A stretch of DNA of 64,000 nt from Mycobacterium sp. URHB0044 (GCF_000620625.1 NZ_JIAW01000005.1:124001-188000), one strand, 5' to 3'. Shown: positions 26,802 through 35,540, counted from the stretch's first letter. Notes: generated by a model not told the origin, from the letters alone. Translations and numbers: made by a program.

Positions 26802-27821
26802 TCACGCCGGTGTCGGCTCGCCGACCTTGACCAGCATCTTGCCGATGTTGGCGCCCGCGAACAGGCCATTGAGCGCATCCACGCACGACTCGATGCCCTG
26901 CATGACGGTCTCGCGGTGGACGAGGCTGCCCTGCTCTTCCCAGGAACGCAGCGCGGCGAAGGCCTCGTCGAAGCGTCCCCACTGGTCGAGCGCGTTGAAC
27001 CCCTGCATCAGAGCGGTCTTGGCGAGAAGGTTCACGTAATTGGACGGGCCGGGGTGTTCGCCGGTCAGATAACTAGAGATGACGCCGCACAGGACGACGC
27101 GCGCCTTGTGGGCCAGCCGGCCCAGCACCGCGTCGAGGATCGGCCCGCCGACGTTGTCGAAGTAGACGTCGACCCCTCGCGGGCAGTGCTGCTTGAGTGC
27201 GGCAGGCAGTTCACCGGCTCGGTAGTCGATGCATGCGTCGAAACCGAAGTCGTCCACCACCGCTCGGCATTTCTCCGGGCCACCGGCGATCCCCACCACC
27301 CGGGCGCCCGCGATCTTGGCGATCTGCCCGGCCACCGAACCCGTGGCACCCGCCGCCGCCGAAACCACGACCGTCTCCCCCGGTTGCGGCCGCCCGATGT
27401 CGGTCATCCCGAAATATGCGGTGGCACCGGTCGGTCCGTAGACCGACATGATCGCCAGTTGATCGGTTTCCCCGGGAATGGGCGTGCTGAAGATGTCGTC
27501 TCGGATGATGACGTACTCCTGGAAGCCCGTCAGCGTGGTCACCACGTCGCCGACGGCGTAGGCGGCACAGCGGGACGCCACGACCTCACCGATACCGGCC
27601 GCACGGATCACTTCGCCCAACTGCACGGGCGGCAGGTAGCCGGGCTGGTCGTTGAGCCAGGTCCGCGCGGCGGCGTCGATGCCGACGTAGGTGGTGCGCA
27701 ACAACGCTTCGCCCTCGGCGGGTTCGGGCGCAGGCGCGGTGATCAGCTCGGTGTCATCGGGCGCTACCGGCCCGTTCGGGCGGCGACGCAGCACGATCTG
27801 GCGGTTCGTCAGGTGGGGCAC
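26802..27821 (-). CDS. MDR-superfamily NADP-dependent oxidoreductase
   Basis: 339 residues. This is a zinc-free medium-chain reductase of the prostaglandin/leukotriene B4 reductase type: GVYGPTGATAYFGM-like segment, cofactor motif AAAGATGSVAGQIAK, GIAGGPEKC and VDVYFDNVGGP. It would reduce enones or quinones with NADPH. It lies in a minus-strand run with DUF5709 and DUF2784 genes upstream and the acyl-CoA-dehydrogenase-like gene 26 bases downstream, so the two oxidoreductases probably act on related substrates. Confidence 0.9.
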   Translation of the reverse strand: MPHLTNRQIVLRRRPNGPVAPDDTELITAPAPEPAEGEALLRTTYVGIDAAARTWLNDQPGYLPPVQLGEVIRAAGIGEVVASRCAAYAVGDVVTTLTGFQEYVIIRDDIFSTPIPGETDQLAIMSVYGPTGATAYFGMTDIGRPQPGETVVVSAAAGATGSVAGQIAKIAGARVVGIAGGPEKCRAVVDDFGFDACIDYRAGELPAALKQHCPRGVDVYFDNVGGPILDAVLGRLAHKARVVLCGVISSYLTGEHPGPSNYVNLLAKTALMQGFNALDQWGRFDEAFAALRSWEEQGSLVHRETVMQGIESCVDALNGLFAGANIGKMLVKVGEPTPA

Positions 27822-27869
27822 CTTGCCGAAACTACCCAGGGCGCCAGCAGTTTGGGGTGATAAGCGCGA

Positions 27870-28271
27870 TCAGCGGCTGACCTGCCGAGCCCGATCGCCG
27901 GAGTTCTGCGTCGACGTCCGCCGTCGGCGCGCGAACAAGGCCCAGGACACCAGGACGGTCAGCAGGGCGAGGGCGAGAACGGGATACTCGGCGCTCTCGG
28001 GATACACCACACCCGTCAGGTAGTAGTCGATGAAGCCGTCGACGGGCATCGGCGCCATACCCGCCTTCGCCCGCGCCCACCGCTCCAGCCACGTCAGCGG
28101 GCACACGAAGTCGATCAGTTCGATGGCGATCCCCCAGATCACGACCGGGACGTGCAGCCAAATCGTGCGGGGCCAGCGCAGGGCGAGGAACCCGCCCACC
28201 ACCATGTATGCGATGAACGCGAAGTGGGCGCCCGCGGCGAGCACCACGACGAGGGCATACGCGTTGTTCAT
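27870..28271 (-). CDS. DUF2784 family membrane protein
   Basis: 133 residues with three to four membrane segments. HFAFIAYMVVGGFLALRW and WGIAIELIDFVCPLTWLE match the DUF2784 pattern, with a conserved His in TM1 and a Cys after TM2. The C-terminal tail is short and basic. The gene starts 11 bases after the DUF5709 gene. Function is unknown. Confidence 0.85.
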   Translation of the reverse strand: MNNAYALVVVLAAGAHFAFIAYMVVGGFLALRWPRTIWLHVPVVIWGIAIELIDFVCPLTWLERWARAKAGMAPMPVDGFIDYYLTGVVYPESAEYPVLALALLTVLVSWALFARRRRTSTQNSGDRARQVSR

Positions 28272-28282
28272 GGCCTACCTCG

Positions 28283-28681
28283 CTACTCCTCGTCGTCGAT
28301 GACGTGGACTGCTGCCTCCTCTGCGGAGGCGGCACTTCCGTCGATCCCGACGTCGGTCGCCAGCAGATCTGATTCGTCGTCTCCCTGGACCCCTTCATCG
28401 GGCGCGACGAGTCGGCCGGCACGTCGGTCCCCTACCTCGTCATCCTCGGAGAAATCGGAGTCGTCGTCGGACTCGATGGCGACGTCCGGCTCTTCCTCGG
28501 CGAGCAGTTCGTCCAGGGTTTCGTGGTCTCGGGGTTCCTTCCACTTCTCCGGAGGCGAGTAGCCCTCATCGAGGATGTCGTCGACCCCGCGGTCGAGCAG
28601 GGTGTCTTCGACGGGAAGTTGATCGTCATCGTCGGTGCTGTATTGGCCCGCCGACTCTTCGGGCGTCTCTGGGCTGCTCAT
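28283..28681 (-). CDS. DUF5709 family acidic protein
   Basis: 132 residues, strongly acidic. LPVEDTLLDRGVDDILDEGY followed by SPPE is the DUF5709 core; the remaining sequence is rich in Asp, Glu and Ser and looks disordered. No membrane segment or signal is present. It heads a minus-strand run with the DUF2784 and MDR genes. Function is unknown. Confidence 0.85.
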   Translation of the reverse strand: MSSPETPEESAGQYSTDDDDQLPVEDTLLDRGVDDILDEGYSPPEKWKEPRDHETLDELLAEEEPDVAIESDDDSDFSEDDEVGDRRAGRLVAPDEGVQGDDESDLLATDVGIDGSAASAEEAAVHVIDDEE

Positions 28682-28757
28682 CGTTCAACGCTCCTCATCG
28701 TTCAACGATGACACATCGCAAGCGTCATTCATCGGCAGCACACGGCCGTGGGACGCG

Positions 28758-28801
28758 AAAACCCCCGGTGAGTGGGTCGGCAATGCCACTCACCCGGGGG
28801 T
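28758..28801 (-). terminator. Rho-independent terminator of the repeat-protein gene
   Basis: Read on the minus strand, CCCCGGGTGAGTGG pairs with CCACTCACCGGGG (one bulge) around a 10-base loop and is followed by TTTTCGC. It lies 18 bases after the stop of the secreted repeat protein. This is the clearest intrinsic terminator in the window. Confidence 0.85.
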
Positions 28802-28818
28802 CGTCGCATCAGGGCGGG

Positions 28819-29397
28819 TTAGCCCGCGGACACGCAGCCGAGCGCGTCGATGCAGAAGTTGGCGCCGCCAGGTCCGGCGTTCGCGTCGGCACCAGGAACC
28901 GTGGCGGACGCACCGCCGGGTCCAGCGGTGGCGCCGGCACCGGGGACGGTGGCTTCTGCGCCGCCGGGTCCGGCGTTGGCTCCGGCACCGGGAACGGTCA
29001 CGCCGGCCCCATCCGGTCCGGCCACGGCGCCCGCGCCGGGGACGGTGGCTTCTGCGCCGCCGGGTCCGGCATTGGCTCCGGCACCGGGAACCGTGGCCTC
29101 AGCGCCACCCGGCCCGGCTTGGGCGCCCGCACCAGGGACGGTGGCACCTGCGCCCTCTGGCCCAGCGACGGCGCCAGCACCCGGAACGGTGGCTTCTGCG
29201 CCGCCAGGACCAGCTGCGGCGCCGGCACCGGGGACGCCCGCGACGGCGCCATCCGGCCCGGCCACCGCACACGCGGTGCCGTCAGGATTGAAGCATCCCG
29301 GGGCCGGGTCCGCCCAGGCAACCGGTGCGACGGCGATGGCAGAGGCTGCGACGCCGGAAAGGAGAACCGATGTCAAGGAGAACTTTTTGGTAACCAT
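28819..29397 (-). CDS. Secreted Ala/Gly/Pro-rich protein with eight 16-residue repeats
   Basis: 192 residues. Residues 1-29 are a Sec signal ending AWA. The mature protein begins with a Cys pair (GCFNPDGTAC), then eight tandem 16-residue repeats at ~47-174 with consensus GPGGAEATVPGAGAxA, and ends with another Cys pair (FCIDALGC). The two flanking Cys pairs suggest disulfide-closed ends. Similar low-complexity exported proteins occur in fast-growing mycobacteria, with unknown role; cell-surface or matrix location is inferred. A strong terminator follows. The repeats also keep the opposite strand open, which is an artefact. Confidence 0.85.
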   Translation of the reverse strand: MVTKKFSLTSVLLSGVAASAIAVAPVAWADPAPGCFNPDGTACAVAGPDGAVAGVPGAGAAAGPGGAEATVPGAGAVAGPEGAGATVPGAGAQAGPGGAEATVPGAGANAGPGGAEATVPGAGAVAGPDGAGVTVPGAGANAGPGGAEATVPGAGATAGPGGASATVPGADANAGPGGANFCIDALGCVSAG

Positions 29398-29467
29398 GTA
29401 GCCCGACTACCCACATCGGCCGGAATCTGAAACTGTGAGCGCCGAGAGATTTCCGAATTTGGCTAGG

Positions 29468-29911
29468 TCACGTTGATCCCGCTGCACGGCGTGCGGCGGC
29501 GACGATGAAGTTGTCCGGCGGTGTCCACGCCACCTCCCAGCAGTGGCCTTCGGGGTCGGTGAAGTAGGCCGAACGCCCTTCGAAGAACTCCGCGTCGGCG
29601 GGCTCCCTCGTCACGGTCCCTCCCGCGGCCCGCACGCGGTCGGCCAGCTGGTCGACGTCCTCGGGCCGCTCGGCGATGATCGCGACCCTGCTGCGAATGC
29701 CGCCCGTGCTGGTTTCCGGTGGCATGTTCGACTCGGCGGCGAGGCGGTCGACGGGAAACAGCGTCAGCAGGGCACCGCGCAGCGCAAACGCGGTGAACAC
29801 CTCTGAGTCGAGTTGCCGCCACCCGAGCCGACGGTAGAAGTCGCGTTGTGCGGCGAGGTCACGGACGCCGAGCATGATGACGTTGGCCAACGGTGCTTGC
29901 CGGTCTTCCAT
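29468..29911 (-). CDS. VOC family (glyoxalase/bleomycin-resistance fold) protein
   Basis: 147 residues from the ATG at 29911 with GAGGAGG upstream; longer frames upstream do not look coding. Two beta-alpha-beta-beta-beta units are visible: VIMLGVRDLAAQRDFYRRLG and the second half ending AYFTDPEGHCWEVAW, with a metal-type Glu/His region. Substrate unknown. It is divergent from the P450 gene across a 140-base gap. Confidence 0.88.
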   Translation of the reverse strand: MEDRQAPLANVIMLGVRDLAAQRDFYRRLGWRQLDSEVFTAFALRGALLTLFPVDRLAAESNMPPETSTGGIRSRVAIIAERPEDVDQLADRVRAAGGTVTREPADAEFFEGRSAYFTDPEGHCWEVAWTPPDNFIVAAARRAAGST

Positions 29912-30051
29912 CCGAGCCTCCTCGTCGTACCCGTGTTCTCCCAGTTTGTCAGGGCACGACGCGTGTTTCGCGATCCGCGTCCATGTGCCAGACGCGCGCC
30001 GTTCGTCCAGGCGCCGCCTCGTGGGTACGTGGGCGTGGTCAGTTGGGACAC

Positions 30052-31431
30052 GTGAAGACCACCACTGTTCTCGACGCGCCGACAGCCAAGGTGACGCTGC
30101 CTCCCGGGCCGCCACTGCCGCGCGCCATCCAAGGCGCGGTGGCCTTGGTCAATCGCAGGATCGCTCTGGAAGTCCTGCGTCGACGCTATGGGTCGGCCTT
30201 CTCGCTTCACCTGCCGATCTTCGGACGTCTCGTCGTCCTCAGCGACCCACAGCAGATCCGCCAGCTGTTCCGTGCGGGGCCGGACGTCGCGGACACCACC
30301 GACGCCAATCTGGGTCGTGTCATGGGACCGAACTCGTTGTTCGCGTTGTTTGGTGACCAGCATCGAGCACAACGCAAATTGTTGACACCGCCGTTTCACG
30401 GCAGGCGCCTGGCCGCATATGAAGAGATCGTCGAACGGGAAGCCGCCGTCGAGTTCGCATCCTGGCCGCGAGATCAGACCTTTGCGGCGATGCCCTCGAT
30501 GATGCGCATCACACTCAACGTCATCTTGCGGGCGGTGTTCGGCGCCGAGGGGCAGGAGTTCGAGCGTCTGCGTGAAATGCTGCCGCCCGCAATCGAACTC
30601 GGCTCGAAGCTGGCACTGGTGCCCGTACCGCAATGGGATTGGGGGCGATGGAGCCCCTGGGGCCGCTTCCGTCAGTACCGCCGCGAGTATGACGCGATCG
30701 TCGACCAACTGATCGACAAGGCGGTATCCGATCCCAATCTGAACGTCCGCGACGACGTGCTGTCGCTGATGCTGCGCAGCCGCCACGAGGACGACTCGCC
30801 GATGACACGCGACGAGATCGCCGACGAATTGATCACCCTGCTGGCCGCCGGCCACGAGACGACCGCGGCCACACTGGCCTGGTCGGTGGAGCGGCTGCAG
30901 CGACACCCGCAGCTGCTCGGCCGCCTGGTCGCCGAACTCGACGACGGATCCGAAGAACTCCTGCACGCCACGATCCTCGAGATCCAGCGCGTCCGGCCGG
31001 TCGTCGACACCACATTCCGCCAGGTCAAGGCACCCACCTTGGAAATTGGCCCGTGGACCCTGCCGCAGGGACAAACGATCGTCGCCAGCATCGGGCTGCT
31101 GCACGCCGACGAGGACGCGTTCCCCGACGCCGACAGCTTCGACCCGGACCGCTTCCTGTCCCGCAAACCCGATCCCGCGGAGTGGATTCCCTACGGCGGC
31201 GGGGTGCGCCGCTGCATCGGCGCGGCCTTCGCGACCATGGAGTTACGGGTGGTCCTGCGAACCCTGTTGCGGCACTACGTCATCGCGCCATCCGACAGTC
31301 CGGACGAAGGGCGTCGATCTCGCGGGGTGGCCATCGCACCCTCGCGAGGGGCGCAGGTGCGAATTCGACCCCGACCCTCACACGGCGTTGCCGTCGAGGG
31401 CGGCGATCGTCTCGGCGATCTCGGCGAGTAA
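30052..31431 (+). CDS. Cytochrome P450
   Basis: 459 residues from a GTG at 30052 that gives the N-terminus expected of mycobacterial P450s (LPPGPPLPRAI). I-helix AAGHETTAATL, K-helix ExxR in LEIQRVRP and the heme loop YGGGVRRCIG with Cys388 as thiolate ligand are all intact. The overall pattern resembles the CYP135/CYP138 group of mycobacteria, substrate unknown. No ferredoxin or reductase gene is adjacent. The 3' end overlaps the minus-strand DivIVA-like gene by 54 bases. Confidence 0.93.
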   Translation: MKTTTVLDAPTAKVTLPPGPPLPRAIQGAVALVNRRIALEVLRRRYGSAFSLHLPIFGRLVVLSDPQQIRQLFRAGPDVADTTDANLGRVMGPNSLFALFGDQHRAQRKLLTPPFHGRRLAAYEEIVEREAAVEFASWPRDQTFAAMPSMMRITLNVILRAVFGAEGQEFERLREMLPPAIELGSKLALVPVPQWDWGRWSPWGRFRQYRREYDAIVDQLIDKAVSDPNLNVRDDVLSLMLRSRHEDDSPMTRDEIADELITLLAAGHETTAATLAWSVERLQRHPQLLGRLVAELDDGSEELLHATILEIQRVRPVVDTTFRQVKAPTLEIGPWTLPQGQTIVASIGLLHADEDAFPDADSFDPDRFLSRKPDPAEWIPYGGGVRRCIGAAFATMELRVVLRTLLRHYVIAPSDSPDEGRRSRGVAIAPSRGAQVRIRPRPSHGVAVEGGDRLGDLGE

Positions 31432-31662
31432 TTGGTCGACCCGGTCGGCGTCGATGCCGCGCTTGCCGAACGACGGCTTGGGAAACCGCACGCCGCGCAC
31501 GTCGTCCGCGCAGATGTGGCCACGACCCTCGAGTCGCCGCGCCGCCAGTTGCAGAAAGTCCCTCACGGACTTCTCGTCGTAGCCGCGCTTTCCCCACGGC
31601 GGCTTCTCGAAGATCGCGTCCCGAACATCTTGGGCCGTCAAGGCGCTGCTGCCGTTGTCCAT
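31378..31662 (-). CDS. Small DivIVA-like domain protein with two repeats
   Basis: 94 residues. Two copies of a DivIVA N-terminal-like motif occur in tandem: IFEKPPWGKRGYDEKSVRDF and RFPKPSFGKRGIDADRVDQ, each followed by a short helix. Long coiled-coil DivIVA/Wag31 segments are missing. Such mini-proteins may bind membranes or pole proteins, but no role is established. Its 3' end overlaps the P450 gene tail-to-tail by 54 bases, and its start lies 80 bases from a CsoR-like palindrome. Confidence 0.8.
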   Translation of the reverse strand: MDNGSSALTAQDVRDAIFEKPPWGKRGYDEKSVRDFLQLAARRLEGRGHICADDVRGVRFPKPSFGKRGIDADRVDQLLAEIAETIAALDGNAV

Positions 31663-31741
31663 GGGCCAGATGGTATCGGTGTGGCCGGTGCCGCCGCCCG
31701 ATCGAAGGTGTCGTCGACGAGCACGACGGAGCGCTCTGCGT

Positions 31742-31759
31742 GATACCCCTGGGGGTATC
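31742..31759. promoter_or_regulatory. CsoR-like GC-rich palindrome between the DivIVA-like and M42 genes
   Basis: GATACCCC-TG-GGGGTATC is a perfect 8-bp inverted repeat with a 2-base spacer, close to the ATACCCC/GGGGTAT operators of CsoR-type metal sensors. It lies 80 bases before the DivIVA-like start and 141 bases before the M42 start. Which gene it controls is unclear. Confidence 0.45.
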
Positions 31760-31899
31760 GATTGTCGAACCGAGCGGGCCGACCAGCCAAGCGCGATGTT
31801 TTCCCTGCAGCGCGAAAGGCAACCCAGGTGCTCGACCAAACCGGAGAAGGCCGTCAGGGCGCGTTGCGGCGTCACTGCAGGTGGTGAGGAGATGACGCC

Positions 31900-32988
31900 G
31901 TGACGGAGGGCGACCGTGGGCTGCGCCGCGAGCTGCTGCAGGAACTGCTGTGGACGTATGGCCCGTGTGGTCAGGAGGACGCGGTACGCGACGTCTGTCG
32001 CCGCGAATTGGAACCCTTCGTCGACGAGACCTGGCAAGACCCGGCCGGGAATCTGGTGGGCCTGATCCGGGGCAGCGGCGACGGGGCTGCGGCGATCCGG
32101 GTGATGGCGCACATGGACGAACTGTCGATGATCGTGAAGCGCGTCGAATCCGATGGCACGCTGCACGTCTCCCAGTTGGGCACGATGTACCCCGGCAACT
32201 TCGGCCTCGGACCGGTCACCGTGCTCGGGGACGAACGAACGCTCACCGGTGTGCTGTCGCTGGGCTCGGAGCACACCACGCAGGAGAGTCAGCGGATCTG
32301 GGAGACGAAACCGGACCAGGGCGACAAGGCACTGGACTGGACCCACGTCTACGTCTTCACCGGCCGAACCGCCGACGAGGTGACGGCCGCGGGGGTCCGA
32401 CCAGGCACTCGGGTGTGCGTGGAGCGCAGCAAGCGGACGCTGGTGGAGGTCGGCGACTACCTGGGGTGCTACTTCCTCGACGACCGCGCGGCGGTGACCG
32501 CGCTGCTGCAGGCGGCACGCGCCATGCGCGAACGTGACCAGCTCCCAGTGCAGGACGTGTACTTCGTCTTCACCACCAACGAGGAGATCGGCGGGGTGGG
32601 CGGCTCGTATGCCAGCCGCACCCTGCCGGGCGACCTCGTGCTCGCGTTGGAGGTGGGTCCGACCGAGGCGGAGTACACCACCACCGTGAGCGGAGGCCCC
32701 ATCGTCGCCTACAGCGATGCGATGTGCGTGTACGACAAGGACGTTGCCGATCGCCTGATGGACATCGCCGCCGAGTTTGACTTCTCCCCTCAGGCCGCCG
32801 TCCTCGGCGCGTTCGAATCGGACGCGTCACAGGCGAAGGCCGCCGGGCTGTCACCGCGGGCGGGCCTGCTGTGCCTCCCGACCCTGAGCACCCACGGCTT
32901 CGAAGTCATTGCGCGCGAGGCAATCCCACAGATGACGGACGTCCTCGTCGAGTTCCTGCTGCGTCCCGGCAAGGCGAACGGGGCGTAA
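31900..32988 (+). CDS. M42 family metallopeptidase
   Basis: 362 residues, GTG start with AGGAGAT upstream. The family's metal-binding and catalytic blocks are present: VMAHMDELS with His71, a DDRAA segment giving the bridging Asp, TNEEIGGVGG with the general-base and metal Glu pair, EVGPTEAEY, and STHGFEV with the last His ligand. M42 enzymes are cytosolic di-metal (Zn/Co) aminopeptidases that form tetrahedral complexes; some members act as endoglucanase-named or deblocking aminopeptidases. It converges with the aldehyde dehydrogenase gene. A CsoR-like palindrome precedes it. Confidence 0.92.
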   Translation: MTEGDRGLRRELLQELLWTYGPCGQEDAVRDVCRRELEPFVDETWQDPAGNLVGLIRGSGDGAAAIRVMAHMDELSMIVKRVESDGTLHVSQLGTMYPGNFGLGPVTVLGDERTLTGVLSLGSEHTTQESQRIWETKPDQGDKALDWTHVYVFTGRTADEVTAAGVRPGTRVCVERSKRTLVEVGDYLGCYFLDDRAAVTALLQAARAMRERDQLPVQDVYFVFTTNEEIGGVGGSYASRTLPGDLVLALEVGPTEAEYTTTVSGGPIVAYSDAMCVYDKDVADRLMDIAAEFDFSPQAAVLGAFESDASQAKAAGLSPRAGLLCLPTLSTHGFEVIAREAIPQMTDVLVEFLLRPGKANGA

Positions 32989-32998
32989 CCACCCGCGG

Positions 32999-34360
32999 TC
33001 AGCCGCCCGGCGGTTCCCAGTGCACCACCTTCATGGCAGTCATCTCGTCCATCAATTCGGGGCCGAACCCGTAACCGCTACCGCTGGCGCGGCGTGGTTC
33101 CGAGGCCCCGCCCGGCGCGCCGCCGAAAACGGCATTGATCTTCACGGTGCCCACGGGAAGGCTTCGCCACGCCGTCTGCGCGTTGGCCATGTCCCCCGTC
33201 AGTACCGTCGCGGCCAGTCCGTAACGGTCGTCGGCGGCCTCGGCGAGTGCCGTCTCGAAGTCCGGGACGACGCGCACCGGGGCGACCGGCCCGAACGTCT
33301 CCTCGCGGAAGACGAGCATGTCGGGCGTGCAGTCCAGCAGCACGGTCGGCGGATAGTACGAACCGGGACCGGGCCGCGGCTCACCGCCGACCAATACCCG
33401 CGCTCCCCGATCGACGGCGTCGGTGACGTGCCGGTGCACCTGCGCTCGCTGCCGCTCGTCGACCATCGGACCGATCCGGGAGGCCCACGCCCTGGCCTCG
33501 TCGACCAACTCGTCGACGAACGTGCCCGCCACCGCTTCGACGACGTAGATCCGTTCCACCGAGACGCAGATCTGGCCTGCGTTGGCGAAGGCTCCCATGG
33601 CGGCCTGCTCGGCCGCCCACCGCGGCTGCACTCCGGCGTCGACGATGAGGGCGTCGTTGCCCCCGTTCTCCAGCAGTGCCTTGGCGCCACGTTCGGCGCA
33701 GGCCCTGGCGATGTCGCGACCCGTGGCGCTGCTGCCCACGTGCGCCACCACGTCGACGGCGTCGGCGGCGGCAAGCCGGGCGCCCACCGTGCCGTCCCCG
33801 TCGACGATCTCGAGCACCCCCACGGGGAGGTGGCGGGCCACCAGTTCGGCGAACCGTCGACCGGTGCGCGGACAGCGTTCACTCGGTTTGTGCACGACGG
33901 TGTTGCCGGTGACGAGCGCAGCACCGAGCAGTCCGGCCGCCACGGCGACGGGGTCGTTCCACGGGGTCAAGACGGCGACGACGCCGCGCGGCTCGGGCAC
34001 CATGAGATCGGTTGCGGCCCAAGCGCCATTGAGGCTGCGACCGCGGTGCAGTGGCCCGAGTTCGGCGTACTGCACCAGGGTGTCGACACCGGCCTCGATG
34101 CCGCCAAGTGCGTCCGCGCGCGGCTTGCCGGTCTCCCGTTCGTTGAGTTCGGCAAGCTCGTCGGCGGCGGCCCGGACGTCGGCTGCGGCAGCGGTCAACG
34201 CGGCGGCCCGCTCCGCGGCAGCGGCGGCGGCCCAGGTGGTGCTGGCCGCACGCGCCCGTGCGACGGCGTCGTCACACGTCGAGGCATCGGCGATGGGCAC
34301 GCGTGCGACGGTGTCACCGGTGCGGGGGTCGAGAACCGTTAATTCCATGATCTGAGGCAC
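32999..34360 (-). CDS. Aldehyde dehydrogenase family protein
   Basis: 453 residues, slightly short for the family (usually ~480). PWNDPVAVAAG, GNTVVHKPSE (cofactor Lys), VGSSATGRDIA, LENGGNDALI (general-base Glu; the family usually has LELGG) and NAGQICVS with the nucleophilic Cys are all present, and EETFGPVAPV follows. NAD(P)-dependent oxidation of an aldehyde is expected; the substrate is unknown. It lies downstream of the tiny membrane gene and MpaB gene on the same strand (57-base gap), so it may share their pathway. A second Met at residue 5 could be the true start. Confidence 0.92.
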   Translation of the reverse strand: MPQIMELTVLDPRTGDTVARVPIADASTCDDAVARARAASTTWAAAAAAERAAALTAAAADVRAAADELAELNERETGKPRADALGGIEAGVDTLVQYAELGPLHRGRSLNGAWAATDLMVPEPRGVVAVLTPWNDPVAVAAGLLGAALVTGNTVVHKPSERCPRTGRRFAELVARHLPVGVLEIVDGDGTVGARLAAADAVDVVAHVGSSATGRDIARACAERGAKALLENGGNDALIVDAGVQPRWAAEQAAMGAFANAGQICVSVERIYVVEAVAGTFVDELVDEARAWASRIGPMVDERQRAQVHRHVTDAVDRGARVLVGGEPRPGPGSYYPPTVLLDCTPDMLVFREETFGPVAPVRVVPDFETALAEAADDRYGLAATVLTGDMANAQTAWRSLPVGTVKINAVFGGAPGGASEPRRASGSGYGFGPELMDEMTAMKVVHWEPPGG

Positions 34361-34417
34361 GGCTTCGTGTACCCGCGTCGCGGCGCGATCAACACCCGAG
34401 TCGATCCGTGTCTCGCG

Positions 34418-34666
34418 TCAGGCAGGACAGGCGTCGGTGAGCAACAGCATTGCCGGCCACAGCGCCGTCGCCTGGACCAGTGCCACCACATCCGAGCCGG
34501 CGGGAAGCACGGTCTCCCACCGCGTCTCCAACTCGTGCAACTGCTCGGCGTGCAGGAACGCCCACACCAGACCGATGACGACGTAGGGCAACGCGAGCCA
34601 CATCGCGGCTTCGGCGAGCGCTTCGACGCTCACCCGGTAGTTCAGTACTCGGCGCAACAGATCCAT
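34418..34666 (-). CDS. Tiny membrane protein, paralogue of the 37278 product
   Basis: 82 residues with two hydrophobic segments (~18-40 and ~62-78). ALPYVVIGLVWAFLHAEQL followed by a variable loop and LWPAMLL resembles TPYLIVGVIWSATHTEHL and SWPVLLF in the protein at 37278-37502. A conserved His/Glu in HxEH/HAEQ follows the first helix. It starts 7 bases after the MpaB gene, so co-translation is likely. No known function. Confidence 0.75.
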   Translation of the reverse strand: MDLLRRVLNYRVSVEALAEAAMWLALPYVVIGLVWAFLHAEQLHELETRWETVLPAGSDVVALVQATALWPAMLLLTDACPA

Positions 34667-34673
34667 GGTCTCC

Positions 34674-35540
34674 TCAGATCAGCGACTCGTGATGGCGGAC
34701 GCGGCGGCGCACGTCGGCAAGCAGAAGGTGGCTGCCGCCCTGGCGGATGAACCCGGGCAGGAACCGATTCGCGAAGGCGACGAGCAGGAACAGCGTCTCG
34801 AAGTTGCGCTGCCTCGCATCGCTCCAACGCAGGCCCAGCGCGTCGCGGAACACCGGAGCCAGGAACCCGGCGGTGAGGAACTTCAGCAGCGGCCGGAACG
34901 GCACACGCAAGAGCGGATTGATCATCGTCAAGTCCAGCAGATCAAGCAGGTAGGCGCGAACGTCGTCGTCGATGGCGATGCGACGGCAGGCCGCGTCCCA
35001 GTACGCGTCGAACGCGGCGCGGGTCGGCGGCCACTGGTCGTCGGTGACCTGCAGCGTGGTCCCCAGCGGCCACGCGGACCGGTAGAAGCCCTCGGCCTGT
35101 TCGGTGGTCATCTCGCCGCGCAGCAGCTGATACGAGTCCTCCAGGCCGACATACAGGCACGCCGCGACCCACATCTGCAGGTCGCGGTCAAAGGCGTTGT
35201 ACGGCAAGGGACTTGCCGGGGTCGACCGGGCATGGCGGTGGGCGCCGTCTACCGCCGCCCGCATTGCGGCGCGGTCCTGTGCGGAGCCGAAGACGGCGAC
35301 GGCGAGGTACTGGAACGTCGTGCGCGCGCGTTTCCACGGGTGCTTGAGCAGGTTGCCCGAGTCGACCGTGCTCTCGACGACGCCGCGCCCCACCTCCGGC
35401 CAGGACAGCTGCATGATCACGTTCGCAGCACCGGCGGCGAAGGCCCAGAAGTCCATCGCATCGGTCACGTCGACCGGACGGTCGGTCCAGCGGGCGGTGC
35501 GCCTGCCGATGCTGATCCGGGCACCACCTACCTCGGACAT
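34674..35540 (-). CDS. MpaB-type oxygenase (DUF2236 family)
   Basis: 288 residues from the ATG at 35540, which has GGGGGA upstream; an ATG at 35564 would add eight. The DUF2236 fold is recognised by an all-helical sequence with DAMDFWAFAAGAANVIMQ at the start, VESTVDSGNLLKHPWKRAR, DRDLQMWVAACLYVGLEDSY and the C-terminal RRRVRHHESLI. The family includes rubber oxygenase Lcp and MpaB, heme-dependent enzymes where a conserved His/Arg acts at the heme; here the reaction is unknown. It is divergent from the tandem TetR gene and forms an operon with the tiny membrane gene and probably the aldehyde dehydrogenase. Confidence 0.85.
   Translation of the reverse strand: MSEVGGARISIGRRTARWTDRPVDVTDAMDFWAFAAGAANVIMQLSWPEVGRGVVESTVDSGNLLKHPWKRARTTFQYLAVAVFGSAQDRAAMRAAVDGAHRHARSTPASPLPYNAFDRDLQMWVAACLYVGLEDSYQLLRGEMTTEQAEGFYRSAWPLGTTLQVTDDQWPPTRAAFDAYWDAACRRIAIDDDVRAYLLDLLDLTMINPLLRVPFRPLLKFLTAGFLAPVFRDALGLRWSDARQRNFETLFLLVAFANRFLPGFIRQGGSHLLLADVRRRVRHHESLI

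Noticed and set aside
28850..29401. Long plus-strand open frame opposite the secreted repeat protein
   Set aside because: The repeat codons keep several frames open. The minus strand has the signal peptide, the Cys frames and the terminator, so the opposite frame is treated as an artefact.
31796..31903. Possible 35-residue leader peptide overlapping the M42 start (GTGA)
   Set aside because: It has no ribosome binding site and no recognisable sequence; overlap with the start alone is weak evidence.
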